From Zygnema cylindricum (lineage: Eukaryota > Streptophyta > Zygnematophyceae > Zygnematales > Zygnemataceae), in the NCBI GenBank assembly GCA_037447655.1, contig JBBHKE010001536.1:1-35178 (forward strand): 35,178 bases of DNA, read 5' to 3'. Positions within the stretch are counted from its first letter, which is position 1; every line of letters starts with the position of its first letter. The notes under the pieces are model-generated. The model had not been told where the DNA came from. It ran no database searches and saw nothing but the letters and a program-made list of their open reading frames with translations. The position numbers and the translations under genes were made by a program. Positions 1 to 10,659 of the stretch are shown here, in pieces.

Positions 1-63
1 TAAAAAACAGTTCAGTCGTAAAACGAATGAATAAAATTTAGAAAGAGAGATAGTTATTAAAAA

Positions 64-419
64 TTGTCCACATTTGGCAAACAAACAAAATGCATTGACC
101 TTTAGCAATAAACAATACATTGACCTATAGCAAAAAAACCACATATTGACCTTTAGTAGTAAAAAATGCATTCATCTATAGTAAGAAACAACACATTGAT
201 CCACAGTAATATAGAATGCATTGACCCATAGTAAGAAAAAATACATTGATCTACAGTGAGAAACAATGCATTGACCTTTAGTAAGAAACAATAAATTGAT
301 CTATAGTGAGAAACAAAAATTACAACACATTATTGATCCACAGTAATACAGAATACATTATTGACCCATAGTAGGAAACAATATATTGACCTACAGTAAG
401 AAACAAGCATTGACCTGTA
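64..419. repeat. Degenerate ~30-bp minisatellite
   Basis: About twelve imperfect units of 28 to 31 bases, consensus near ATGCATTGACCTATAGTAAG followed by AAACA. Units alternate between 'TTGACC' and 'TTGATC' versions. A longer block (TTGATCCACAGTAATA... TTGACCCATAGTA) occurs around 195-230 and again around 343-375, so the array has some higher-order duplication. No coding function is suggested. Confidence 0.85.
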
Positions 420-654
420 GAAAAAAAAAAAAATGAAATTGAATGGCAAAATAAAAAAAAATAACCAGCTAAAAAAGGGAAATAAGAGGGCAAAAAAAGA
501 GAAATATTTTGAAAATAAATGATTGGTGTGTATTGCATGAGTCCATACGGAGGCATTTGGTGGTTGTAGGGAGGAATTCTTTTCCAATCAAGTACAAGAG
601 GTACAGTAGCCATTCAATACTGTACAATCAATTTATTCAATTAAATTAATGTAA

Positions 655-712
655 TATTGTAATATTGTTATTATTATTATATATTATTATTATTATCATT
701 ATTATTATTTTT
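655..712. repeat. ATT/TAT microsatellite
   Basis: Interrupted run of ATT/TAT trinucleotides in strongly AT-rich DNA, just before the dinucleotide array. Confidence 0.8.
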
Positions 713-768
713 TTCTTTTAAATACTGTAAGATCATTGCATTGAATCAATTTATTCAAATTTTAGAAA

Positions 769-769
<1 letters not shown>

Positions 770-841
<72 letters not shown>

Positions 842-857
842 TATATATATATGCTAT

Positions 858-895
<38 letters not shown>
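770..895. repeat. (TA)n microsatellite
   Basis: Roughly 60 TA dinucleotides in two blocks separated by a short interruption near 835-865. The array is self-complementary and can form cruciforms; its length may be misassembled. Confidence 0.9.
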
Positions 896-897
<2 letters not shown>

Positions 898-3169
898 TTT
901 TTTTATGGCTACTCTTGGATTCACTTATTGGGAAGTTACTAGGCAAGAAAATGTAAAAATAAAATGGTGAAAAGAAATGGTAAATACAAATGGTTGTCTT
1001 AACTAGTTCAAGGTCCACATTGAGTTTTTTATTTTATTCATTCTTATTTAAAAACCCCTAAAAGCCCGAAAAATTCCCTAGAAACCCAAAAAAATCATAA
1101 AAAACCTTAAAAAACCCTAAAAAATCGAAAATCTAATACCAAAGTCCCAATGCGGTAAAACAATTTTTGCGGTGACCAAAAAAAAAAAAAAAGGAATGAG
1201 GGGAAGGGAAGGGAGAGAAAAAGGGCTTGAATTCAAATAAAAAAGAAATACCTCTTACAAAAAAATCAAAAGAACTGTAAAAAATATAAAATATAAAATG
1301 CAAAATTGTTTTTTTTTAAATAATGACTACACAAATAATTGACTCACCTCCAAAGAAAATAATAAGACAAAAAAAAGTGTGAAAATTAAAATGTCTCGAT
1401 TATTCTTTCTCCAAAAAATAAACATAAAAAAGAAGAAATTGAAGTTTGGTCGGATCTGACTCTAAATAAATAGATAAGAAGGGGCAAAAACAAAAAAAAA
1501 GTTTTAGGGTTTCAAATTAGGCTTCTACCATACTGTTTGTGTTACCTCTTTAAGCTCAAAAGTAGTAAGGAATCTTTGAAGATTCAAAACGTACGGCGAA
1601 CGCCAAAACGTCGGACCAATTTTTCGGGTGTTCCATTTTAGTAACTAGCCGATTTTTGACAACCATACAGCTAAAAACCAGACGGCTGAGATTTTATCTG
1701 ATCAAGTTGTGCATACGATGACACTTTAAGTTGCTAGCGACTTTTATCTTACAACCTTCTTTTTTTGTATTTATTTGTCAAATTTGGTATTTTTAACGTC
1801 GGTGAAGAAACACAGGCACGCAAAAGAAAAGACGGTCAAAATTTATAAACTTGTCTTCCTTTGAAAAAGACAACGTTCCGGTGTGAAATCAAACAAAAAA
1901 TCAAAAAATATCCTAGGATAATACAGACCTAAAATATTTTTTGGCGCTGCATGCTGGATGTGGCTACAGAAAGTACGGATGTACAAAAGAAAAAACACCT
2001 CATGGATGAGAACACGAGCAAAAGGTTTCTTCGTTTCACAGAAAAGGTCAACTTAAACCGTACAAAGAGACTTGGCTCTTACTGGAAATTTGGGAGTGAC
2101 TGCAAGGTACGGACAAAACAGGTACGAACTAGGACAAAAATAATCATAATCGGATCTACGTGGACACTAAAAAGATATTAGAAATTCGGCAAAGCGCGTG
2201 TAAGGCATGTGCAACGACATAAATGAGTTTTTGTTTGTTAATTCGTGTCAGTTACCGACAAGTTTGTTTTAGGGCTGTACGTAAAAAGTTATTCGATTGT
2301 TATACATGTTGTTCCTTGTACTAAAAATGTACAAACATGTACGAACCTCAGTTAGTTTTTGTAGTTTTGGAGAGTTCCATGTGATTATTCATTATAGTTC
2401 GCATAACAATGTGTTTTTGTGGTTTTTTTTGGACGAAAATTTCACACGCATCTGGTACATAATGGTTTCCTACGCGCAGAATTTCACAATATGTCCCCAT
2501 GTTCTCGTAACTTACCGAAATAACTTTGTATTTTAGCGCGGATATGCTAGACTGAGTTTTCAAAGGTCCCTATGTATAAGGGCGTGTTCCCATGTGTTCA
2601 AGTAAGGGTTTTTTCCGTAACTTCCGCGAAAATGAGACTTCCATGAGAAAATATTCCTGACAAAACAAAACACAAGTACTTTTAAGTCATCTGAATTTAG
2701 AAGGTAAGACCATTTGGCGTTATTATCATCGCAACCCACTTCCACCTCATTTCACCCTTGCATTGGAATCAAATCGCGAGCTGATTTTAATCAAAATACT
2801 ACTTTATTGACGAATACAAAACATAGATTGCACGTGTCAAATGTTTTTCAATTTGTTTTTTGCATTTGGGAGAGTACATGAAAAAAAAAGATGTTTGTCC
2901 GTTTGTAAATAATTAGTTTGTTTGTTTGGTTGTATGGAATTTCTCTCCACCAAGAGTCTGCGAAGATTACAACGGTGTAGTGACCTTTTGCGTTAAATGG
3001 AAACGCCAAGAAAATGACAACAGGCAGCCGGACAAGAATCGCCAGAACTACGCTTATGGTAGTGAAAGAAAGCCCGACGTCTACAATGTCACGCTGAACA
3101 TTCAATGTCACTTTCACTACTTTACAACCCATTTGTAGACGTAGACGATTGCTTATGTTGTCCACGTGT
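896..3169. other. Gene-less AT-rich DNA
   Basis: No convincing gene was found. Open stretches such as 1951-2181 give short, unfamiliar peptides without domains. A short A-rich segment at 1049-1135 contains several AAACCCTAAA-like words that resemble degenerate plant telomere repeat, but spacing is irregular. From about 1560 onward the base composition becomes more mixed, with frequent TACGG and GTAC words. Confidence 0.6.
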
Positions 3170-3170
3170 G

Positions 3171-3310
3171 GGCGTCTACAAATGTCATGAGCTCGTTGGC
3201 GTCGACAAATGTACGCAGTTTGTCTAGAGCTAGTTGGCGTCTACAAATTTATACAGTTTGTTGGCGTCTGTAGGTGTCGCAAGATATTGGCGACGTCTTC
3301 AACTATCACA
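3171..3310. repeat. Tandem units beginning GGCGTCTACAAAT
   Basis: Five units start at 3171, 3198, 3236, 3263 and 3289 with GGCGTCTACAAAT or close variants; spacing is 26-27 bases with one 38-base step. The reverse complement (ATTTGTAGACGCC) resembles the GATTGTAGACG units found in the opposite orientation on the other side of the retrotransposon at 12662-12840. Confidence 0.65.
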
Positions 3311-3422
3311 TATTTGAAGTAATGAAGGTGCAAGTAACGGTGGATATAGGCACACTTTGAAAGGTACACCGTAAAATCTGTGCTAAAATCCAAATGAACT
3401 CTTCAAAGTTCGGTTACATGGG

Positions 3423-3427
3423 AACAT
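3423..3427. other. Target site duplication (left copy), AACAT
   Basis: AACAT directly precedes the left LTR, and AACAT at 12114-12118 directly follows the right LTR. Five bases is the usual duplication size for Ty3/gypsy integration. Confidence 0.7.
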
Positions 3428-4877
3428 TGTTATACGATTTCCTACCTCAGATAAAATCCCTTTACTACAACCAATTTCAACCACACGTTCTAAATACACA
3501 AATACACACATTCACATTGATATCAACTTTTAAGTAGAAGAAGCTCCAATCCACATGACATTTAGCGTGGTCTCTTGCCCTCTTGGCTCAACCTTTCTTT
3601 TAAAGTATTTTCCACTGTCCTCCACTCTGAAATAATTCTTTGTCTTAACTACCAAAACACTACTTTGTTAGTTAGAGATTTTCGTGGAAAATGCTATTGC
3701 TCCAATTTGGTATTATCCCCTCAGGACCAAGATCAGTCATAATTTCCACAAACTTTCCCAAAGGAATAGATGCCTACTATTTTTTTATACTTCGCTATTC
3801 ATCCATCATCGCCCTAGACTAGCGAGGCTAGAGTCAACGCTGCGTTGAACAGGATTTACCTGCGCCAGTCATTGATCAGCTAGGACTTAGACTGACCAAT
3901 GCAAAAACTTGCGAAATCTCTCACTAACTATGTAGCATTTATAACTAACCGAACGCTACTTTTCACTACGTAGCATTTACGTGCAAACGTGCGCGCGAAT
4001 CAAAACGCGACTTTACACGGACGTGCGTCACAAATTTCACACGCGAAACTACCTACGAAATTCTATAAAGCGAAAGTGATGTTTTGTACTAAAAATTGTA
4101 TGAAACAAACCATCGTGCGTACCAAACGAAATATTGATTCATTTCGTACTTTATAAACGTGCGCCTAAAATTCAGCGGCTAGTTTGATCCTTAACCCGTT
4201 ATAATGAACACCCATTCATTATGTTGACCTTGCGTTCTCGCCTAAAAACACCAATCGTTATATCTTTTATAATACAACTCTAAATCGTGCGATGTTTTGG
4301 CGGACGTCTACCAAATTCATTACTCTATATTTGTAAGACTTAAATAGCCATTTACAAACAAGTTCAGTCCACTATAAGTATTACAAACAAGCCCTAAGAA
4401 CGACATCGTAACTTACGTTTGTGACGATTGTATAGGTCGACAATACCTTTGACGGCTGTGAATGTCTACACTTTGTGTTGTCGCACGTTATCTTTTGGAA
4501 TTGTGACGTCGCACGTTTTTCCGTGATAATTTAAACGTACCGCATTCCAACGTGTGTAGTTTCACGGTTGAATTAAAAGCGTATTGCGTTCGCGTCTCTT
4601 GTCCAGTCGACCTGAAATGGCATCGGAATTTCGAGACCCCTGCAAAAAAAAAATATGTAGTGAACCAAAACGGACAAAACCAAACAAATTGTGTTCTTTT
4701 ATTCGTCGTATTGAATGTAAACTTACAAAACATATCGAATTATGTACCATTCTTTGTCCTTGGAAATTGTATGAAAATTTTCGAAAATTACGGCACGTGC
4801 GAATACATGTTCCTATTTGTTTATCAAAATTTACTTAGTTTTAAAACACATCCCGCATGTGTTTTACTGTTACATCA
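3428..4877 (-). repeat. 3' LTR of the chromovirus
   Basis: 1450 bases matching 10660-12113. It starts TGTTATACG on the plus strand and ends TACATCA, so on the element strand it runs TG...CA. The part from about 4091 to 4866 appears identical to the other LTR, whereas 3428-3908 differs at roughly one base in ten with small indels. The inner edge abuts the polypurine tract. Several differences in the transition zone are CpG to TpG/CpA changes in this copy, as expected from cytosine methylation. Short open frames here occur identically in both LTRs and are not genes. Confidence 0.9.
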
Positions 4878-4888
4878 TCCCCTCCTTT
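4878..4888 (-). other. Polypurine tract
   Basis: On the element strand this reads AAAGGAGGGGA, directly followed by the TG of the 3' LTR. Such purine runs resist RNase H and prime plus-strand DNA synthesis in LTR retroelements. Confidence 0.85.
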
Positions 4889-4922
4889 ATTTAACTAACC
4901 TTAGTTAAAACACATTTCATTC

Positions 4923-5215
4923 TCAAAGAGGGACTTGTATATTATTATCTCTCCAATACCTTAGTAAAAACTCAAAAATTTTATATTGTAAAGCGAACTC
5001 ATCTTCTGGCCTTCCTTGATAATGCACTTGCCAAAATATAGTATTGCCGACCTTAAACCGTTGACCAACCCAATCTATTACCCATTTGTGGACCTCAGGT
5101 TCTTTAATTATTGGTGGATCCAATTCCAATTAACCTTCAGTTGGTCGAAGATTTGCTGGTTTCAACAGACTAATGTGTATCACTGGATGAATTTTTATTT
5201 AAGGCAGAAAGTCTA
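4923..5215 (-). pseudogene. Integrase C-terminus and chromodomain-like tail
   Basis: On the minus strand the frame gives a KIHPVIHISLLKPA-type integrase C-terminal segment (about 5160-5215), then a stop near 5130, then a 68-residue stretch with VGNTIFWQVHYQGRPEDEF, which resembles the core of retroelement chromodomains (normally YLVKWKG.P..E.TWE). In chromoviruses this domain directs integration through histone marks. Conserved aromatic positions are only partly kept, so the chromodomain call is tentative. Stop codons show the gene is dead. Confidence 0.65.
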
Positions 5216-5392
5216 ATTTGCAGCAACTGACGATATCATTTTGATTACAATAAATGATCCGATCTACTTAGGAGCAAATTTCCCTGAAGGATCTGTTTTT
5301 CCCTCGATCTTGCACTTTTTATGAGTTGTTGAAAGCCAAACCTTGGCACCTGTGCTTACCACCCAATCACCATGTTTGCGGTTAGCACTTAA

Positions 5393-6195
5393 TTATTGCC
5401 TTCTTTGTGCTTCCACTACTGCATCCCAAACTATTTTCCAAACTGTTTGAATGTATTCCCAAAACTCCGTTCCACAACCCTTATTATCTTGAGTGACCCC
5501 TGATATCAAGTCTAATGCTTCTCTCTGTTGGTATCCATGTGCAACTTCAAACAGTGAGAATCCTGTACATACATGTTTACATGAATTGTATGCAAATTCC
5601 ATTAATGGCGGTTTAAATTCCCATGTGTTCTGGACTCCACTGCAAACAATCCTAAGCATTTCCTCCAGTGTACAGTTGATCTTTTATGTCTGTCTATCTG
5701 TCTGAGGAAGATAAGATGTACTCATTTTTACTTCAGTGCCTAAGTTTTGCTGCAATTCTTTCCAAAATGCAGACGTAAATTTTGAATCTCTATCATTAAC
5801 TATAGACAGAGGAAATCCATGATGTCTAACCATGTTGTCATAGTATAACTTTGCAATATCTACAACTGAATGAGTAGTTTTACATGGGATAAATATTGCC
5901 ATTTTACTGAACCTATCAACTACGACCATGATAGTCTCATTTCTTCTAGATGTAGTTGGCAATCTGACAATAAAATCTATACTGACATACTCCCATGGTC
6001 TTTCGGGGATATCTAAAGGATTTAAGAGACCCCTGCGTTTTTGGTTATTAGGTTTGCCTTGTTGATGGGGACACAACTTTCCACGTGTTTTGACACCTCC
6101 TTTGCTATCCCTGGTCAAAAAAATCTACTCCGTAACCAACTAAGAGTTTCATCTCAACTTAATGTCCTAAATGCTCATTGGCTTCGTGTAAAAGT
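5393..6195 (-). pseudogene. Integrase core (broken)
   Basis: The zinc-binding start (LLHEANEHLGH, near 6160-6195) is followed by a stop and a frame change. The catalytic core resumes at about 6118 with the first Asp in SIDFIVRLP and the second in NDRDSKFTSAFWKEL. The third catalytic residue, Glu of the QTE motif, falls on a TAA stop at 5684-5686. The reading frame then continues with the LEEMLR helix and the rest of the domain until another stop at 5393. Established family knowledge: the DDE triad cuts and joins retroelement ends. This copy cannot make active integrase. Confidence 0.9.
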
Positions 6196-6860
6196 TGTTT
6201 TCTTAAGTCTCTTACTTGAGGAATGCATAATCTATCCCTTGTTCGCAAATACAATAAACCATCCTCTAATCTAAAGTTTTTGACATGCCTCTCGTTCAAT
6301 TGGTCAGAATTCACTCCTAAAAGATTCTTGCAAATCACAACAAAATAAGGATTTTTATCATAACCATTTGTAACAGCATCTAAAAACAAATCATCTTGAA
6401 CCATGACACTTATTTCAAAACATCTATTTAAAAGATGTGCGACTACATTTGTCTTTCGAGGAATATGTTTGACGTTAGATTTGAAATATTCCAATTTTTG
6501 CTTCCACCTAACTTGTTTGCTTGTCATGATCTGTGCATCACTTAATCGTTGTAGATAAGAAAGTGCCTTATCATGCAAAATAACAACACCATTTTACTAA
6601 TGCATGAACAATTGCAAGTAATTTTTTTCCTGTGCTGGATAATTCTTTTCAACATCATTGAATTTCTTGGACTCAAAAGCAATAGGATGAAAGTGTTTCC
6701 CAACTTTTTGACTTAAGACTGCACCTAAACCTTTATTAGATGCATCTGTGGTGATTGAGACTTCAAACTCTTCAGCAAGGTCAAGATACACCAGTGTAGG
6801 GGCAGAGGTCAACTTCCCTTTTAGTTCCTCGAAAGCTCCTTGTTGATCAACTCCCCACAC
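6162..6860 (-). pseudogene. RNase H domain (broken)
   Basis: Starts after the RT connection, with the FEVSITTDASNKGLGAVLSQ segment carrying the first catalytic Asp (codon at about 6744-6746) and the PIAFESKKF strand. The frame ends in two adjacent stops near 6594-6599, and sequence that normally lies between the LQLFMH and KALSYLQRLSD segments is missing. The C-terminal part (HIPRKTNVVAHLLNRC) has His where family members usually have the catalytic Asp (ADALSR-type motif). RNase H removes RNA from the RNA-DNA hybrid in reverse transcription. Confidence 0.85.
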
Positions 6861-8009
6861 AAACGTCTCCTTCTCCCGCGGTAGATCCATCAAAGGTGTG
6901 GCGGTCATACTAAAGTATATGATAAATTTCCTGTAATAAGTAGCCAATCCCAAAAATGATCTAACTTCTGTAACATTAGTAGGGTGCTTCCAATTCTGGA
7001 TTGCTATGATATTAGATGGATTTGTTTTAACACCTTCCCCACTAACTATATGTGCAAAAAATAATTGTTCACTTTTAAGAAAACTGGATTTTGACAATTT
7101 TCCATATAATTTTCTTTCCCTTAACCTTTCCAACACTTTCTTTAAATGAGTTACATGTTGTTCTTTGGATTCGCTGTAAATTAAAATGTCATCTATGAAC
7201 ACTTAAACAAACTCATCTATATAATCTGAAAAGTTTTGGTTCATTAATCTTTGATAAGTGGGCGGTGCATTCGTCAAACCAAATGGCATCGCTGTCCATT
7301 GAAAATGATGGACTCTAGTTATAAAAGCAGTTTTATCAACATCTTCAATTCTAATTGGCACCTGATTAAAGCCACTACGCAGATCAATCAAAGAAAACAA
7401 TTTAGCATCTCTGAAACGATCTATCAAATCTGATATTAGTGGTATCGGATACTTATCCTTCACCGTAATCTTGTTAAGACTACAATAATTGACACACATT
7501 CTCAACGTTTCGTCCTTTTTTTTGACGAAGAGAATTGGTTCTTCGTATGGTGATTTAGTGGGCTGAATATGTCATTTCTCCAAAAGCTTCTTGATCTGTT
7601 TTTTTAACTCTTCCTGCTCAAAGAAATTGTGTTTATAAATTCCCATGACAGGAGGATTACATCCAGGTTCAATGTTAATAACATGTTCCACACCTCGAGA
7701 AGGTGGCCTTCTTGAGGGTAAATCACTCGGGAAAACATCTCGAAATTCAAAAATCATATCTATAACCGCAGCACCAAAAGTATTGATGTCAGTTACAAAA
7801 TCATATTTTAGTTTTTCAAGATTTTTAGTGGTGTCTAATTTAGGAATAGTATCAATGTTAGTGTTTTCTCCCCCCCCTTCATTAGTAACTCCCTTAGTTA
7901 GTAATAACAAGAAATCATAATTTGTTTTATCTTTTAAATGCTTTTTAAATTGTTTAGTTGAAATCAAACCTTCCTCTCCCAGTTTGATTATATTATTTAT
8001 ATGATTCAT
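6861..8009 (-). pseudogene. Reverse transcriptase (broken)
   Basis: The N-terminal segment (FRDVFPSDLPSRRPPSRGVEH, about 7690-7760) leads to a stop at 7572-7574. The frame goes on with SPYEEPILFVKKKD, RMCVNY, the PIPLISDLIDRF region, FSLIDLRSGFNQVPI with the first catalytic Asp, and TAMPFGLTNAPPTYQRLMN. A TAA at 7203-7205 sits just before FIDDILIYS, the motif with the second and third catalytic Asp. The downstream part contains FLGLATYYRKFI and the thumb. All landmark motifs of Ty3/gypsy RT are recognisable. Two stops in the conserved core make it non-functional. Confidence 0.93.
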
Positions 8010-8084
8010 ATGAATTTTCTATGAAGGTAATGCTTCCAAAACCTTCCAACTAGTTTCAAACTTCACTTTTAATGTGTTAGTTTC

Positions 8085-8465
8085 TCAATTAATTTGAGGA
8101 TTATGTTCAGTTAACCAAAGCTTTCCCAAGATTAGTTCCTCACATGCTAAATTCATTATTTCACACACAACTTTCATTTTATGACCTTGGATATCAACTT
8201 CTATTGTGTCACCTTGTAAATCTATTGTAGACTTATTACCATTTGCCACATAAACATGTAAAGGGTTTTCCCTTATGAGAATTTTTTTTTCCTCTACAAA
8301 CTTATGTGAAAAAAAATTACCTTTAGCACCTGAATCAACCATTACTCCTAATGGTTTTCCTTCCATTAAAGACTCGAATCTTATCAAATTGTGTCTGGTG
8401 TCATTGTTACTTAACTGTCCTAGCATAAGTCTGTTGTTAACAATTTCCAGTGCAGTCAAAATCAT
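8085..8465 (-). pseudogene. Retroelement aspartic protease
   Basis: A 126-codon uninterrupted piece includes VMVDSGAKGNFFS (DSGA active-site loop of retropepsin-like proteases) and EELILGKLWL (the ILG..WL flap/C-terminal signature). Such proteases cut the Gag-Pol polyprotein as homodimers. The frame is closed by stops at 8085-8087 and 8019-8021, between protease and RT. Confidence 0.85.
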
Positions 8466-9863
8466 AACGAATTTTTCTATCCTTGTTTTTCAATTGATTA
8501 ACTTGCCCTCCAAAGTTAACTCTTTAACTTCTCGATTTGGATTTGGTTGACTCAACTGAGGACTTTCAGCTAGTCCTTTCCGTTTCCCACCTCCTTGGCT
8601 TCTTGCTCAACTAGGTATAATGCAATATCTTCGTGAAAATCTTCATTGACATCGACTATTTTGAGAGAACCTTTATCTGTACAGTCCTTAGCTTAAAGAT
8701 TTAGACCCCCGCATTTGAAACAAGTGACTTTCTTTTTGGATTTTGTTCACTCTTTACTAAAATGTCCCTCCTCTCCACAGTTATAACAGTTAATCTTCTT
8801 CACTTGTGCACACTCAAATGCTCTATGACATTTTTTTTGACAGATTGTGCATCTGGGTATGGTAAGATTGGGTTTCTTAGTCTTAATGCTCGGTTTAGGA
8901 CTCTTAATGCATCTCCGTCTATTGTTATTTTTTTTTCTTGCATTAACACTTTGTCCGTTTCACTAATTTCCTTTGAAGATATTCTGCCTATTCACTAGAT
9001 CCGCATTCAGACCCTCTTCTACAAATTCCTCCAAGCCCCATTTTTATACTTCATTCAAATTACCCTTGAGTGATCAGTTCCTCGATTATACCCTATTTGA
9101 TCCTCTTATTCCAATTACTTATCTTGTAATTCTTTCAAAATAATAATTTTTTGGTGTTTCAGTTATGATTTCAGTATAAGATTTAGATAATTCAATAAAT
9201 GCAACTAAGCCATTTCATCAGTCAAACCTATGTCATGAATGCTAGATGAGTCAAATTCCACAATATAATCCTTCATGGATCTAATTTGCTTACAGTTCAA
9301 CCACTTTTACTTCCATTCTGGATTAAAAAGTGATAAACAAGAAACGCGATTTGATCGCGGTTTTAAAAGCTTCCCAATCAACATTAATCAAGAATCAAAT
9401 TAGACCTTCTCTGAGTGTAATACGAAATCTCAACATCACCCTTCTTACAACAGACACCAAAAGAAGTGTAACCATCACGTTCACAATTCCTATATTCCAA
9501 ATAATATTCCATGTAGAATATCCATGAATCCAACTGATCAATCTTCTTACCATCAAATGATGGTGCCACACTAATAGACAATTTCAGATCTGTTATCTTC
9601 TTAGGTTTATCATGATCATCTTCTCTAAAACATGCATATCTTTTACTACTCTCACCCTTTTGGTCATTAACATCATTTTAGGTTTGAGTTAAGTTAATGA
9701 GTTCATCCAATTTTTCATCTGAAATATTTCTATTTTCCATAATAACTTTCAATTCACTTTTAAATTCATAAATTGTGTCATCCACAGCATCACCATGGTG
9801 ATAATTAAATCTTTTTACTAATTTCGCAGTATGATTCTTCAAAACATTCAATGCATTCTTCAT
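8466..9863 (-). pseudogene. gag region (broken)
   Basis: Translated from about 9863, the first stretch (MKNALNVLKNHTAKLVKRF...) is rich in Lys and Asn and probably the Gag N-terminus. At 9384-9581 there is a capsid-like segment with FDGKKIDQLDSWIFYMEYYLEY, the FDG..P..W...ME.YF pattern of retrotransposon Gag. Stops and shifts break the frame repeatedly between there and the nucleocapsid zinc knuckles at 8681-8851. Gag would build the virus-like particle. The exact start is uncertain because the leader is degraded. Confidence 0.75.
8681..8851 (-). other. Three CCHC zinc knuckles in one frame (nucleocapsid)
   Basis: In one minus-strand frame there are three CX2CX4HX4C-type motifs: CTICQKKCHRAFEC at 8810-8851 is complete; CYNCGEEGHFSKE at 8747-8788 has a TGA where the last Cys is expected; CFKCGGLNL.AKDC at 8681-8722 has Leu in place of His and a TAA in the next codon (8693-8695). 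Knuckles of this type bind and package the element's RNA. One or two is more usual for plant Ty3/gypsy Gag. Confidence 0.8.
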
Positions 9864-10640
9864 TTCACATTTCTATGCAGAATTTGTCATCATCATACAA
9901 TAAAATCAAACAAAACGAAAGATAGATTATAATTTCTAAAATAAATTTAGTGCAAGTTTGATTTCCTCTAATTCTTTCTATCCAAGACTGCTTCTCGTTA
10001 ACAAATTCTTGGAAAAAGATCAAAATCTGAGAAATCAATAAGACATTGAAAGTAAGTTAGTGCAAATTGAATTCTTCAATTACTCAAACATTGAAACAGA
10101 AATGTAAGAATTTCTCCACAAATTTGCAACAGCAATTTAAATGCTATCAAGGTAGATTCAAATTTGAAACAACTGAATTGAAAAATCAAAGGTAACTGTT
10201 TGGGGTTTGAAAGTTTTGAGTCATTTCTGGACTCGTTTGCTCTTGAATAAGTAAAGTACTCCACTTTCTTTTTCCTCCTTTAGCAAATTTCCCATTTCCC
10301 GCTACATCAGGATCTTTTACTCTCTTATTCTCACATCCTCACCTTTTATGGCTTCAAACCCTCCCTCTACACATGATTCATCCCTAGGTGAAGGCAAGTT
10401 TATTCGGCCTCTAGGTAGATAGAGTGAGATTCAACGATGGCTACACTGCCCACCCTGCTTGACTATCTAGGACCTAATCACGCCCCACATCTAATCAGCG
10501 GCCGTTGGTAGTGTGGTCACTTAGTTTCCCTCCAATCCCCTACCACTTCACATTGTGGTTCTACGTACACGAGTCAGAGCACCCTTACTGGTCACGGTAT
10601 TCGATTTTTTCGGGTGGGTAAACTTCTTTTTAGCTTCTAA
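9864..10640 (-). other. Untranslated leader of the chromovirus
   Basis: Between the primer-binding site and the first recognisable gag codons lies about 780 bases of AT-rich DNA without recognisable protein. This is the usual place for leader and packaging sequences; no specific structure was identified. Confidence 0.55.
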
Positions 10641-10657
10641 CCAAAGTCTTGATACCA
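10641..10657 (-). other. Primer-binding site (initiator-Met tRNA type)
   Basis: On the element strand this reads TGGTATCAAGACTTTGG, starting two bases after the LTR end. The first eight bases, TGGTATCA, are the standard complement of the 3' end of plant initiator methionine tRNA; the rest matches partly. Confidence 0.88.
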
Positions 10658-10659
10658 TA

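Noticed and set aside
1049-1135. Telomere-like AAACCCTAAA words
   Set aside because: Units are irregular and embedded in general A-rich DNA; could be chance, so not called an interstitial telomere.
4488-4908. Open frames inside the left LTR, repeated in the right LTR (11735-12356)
   Set aside because: They occur in overlapping frames on both strands of an LTR, have no domain, and identical copies simply reflect the LTR duplication.
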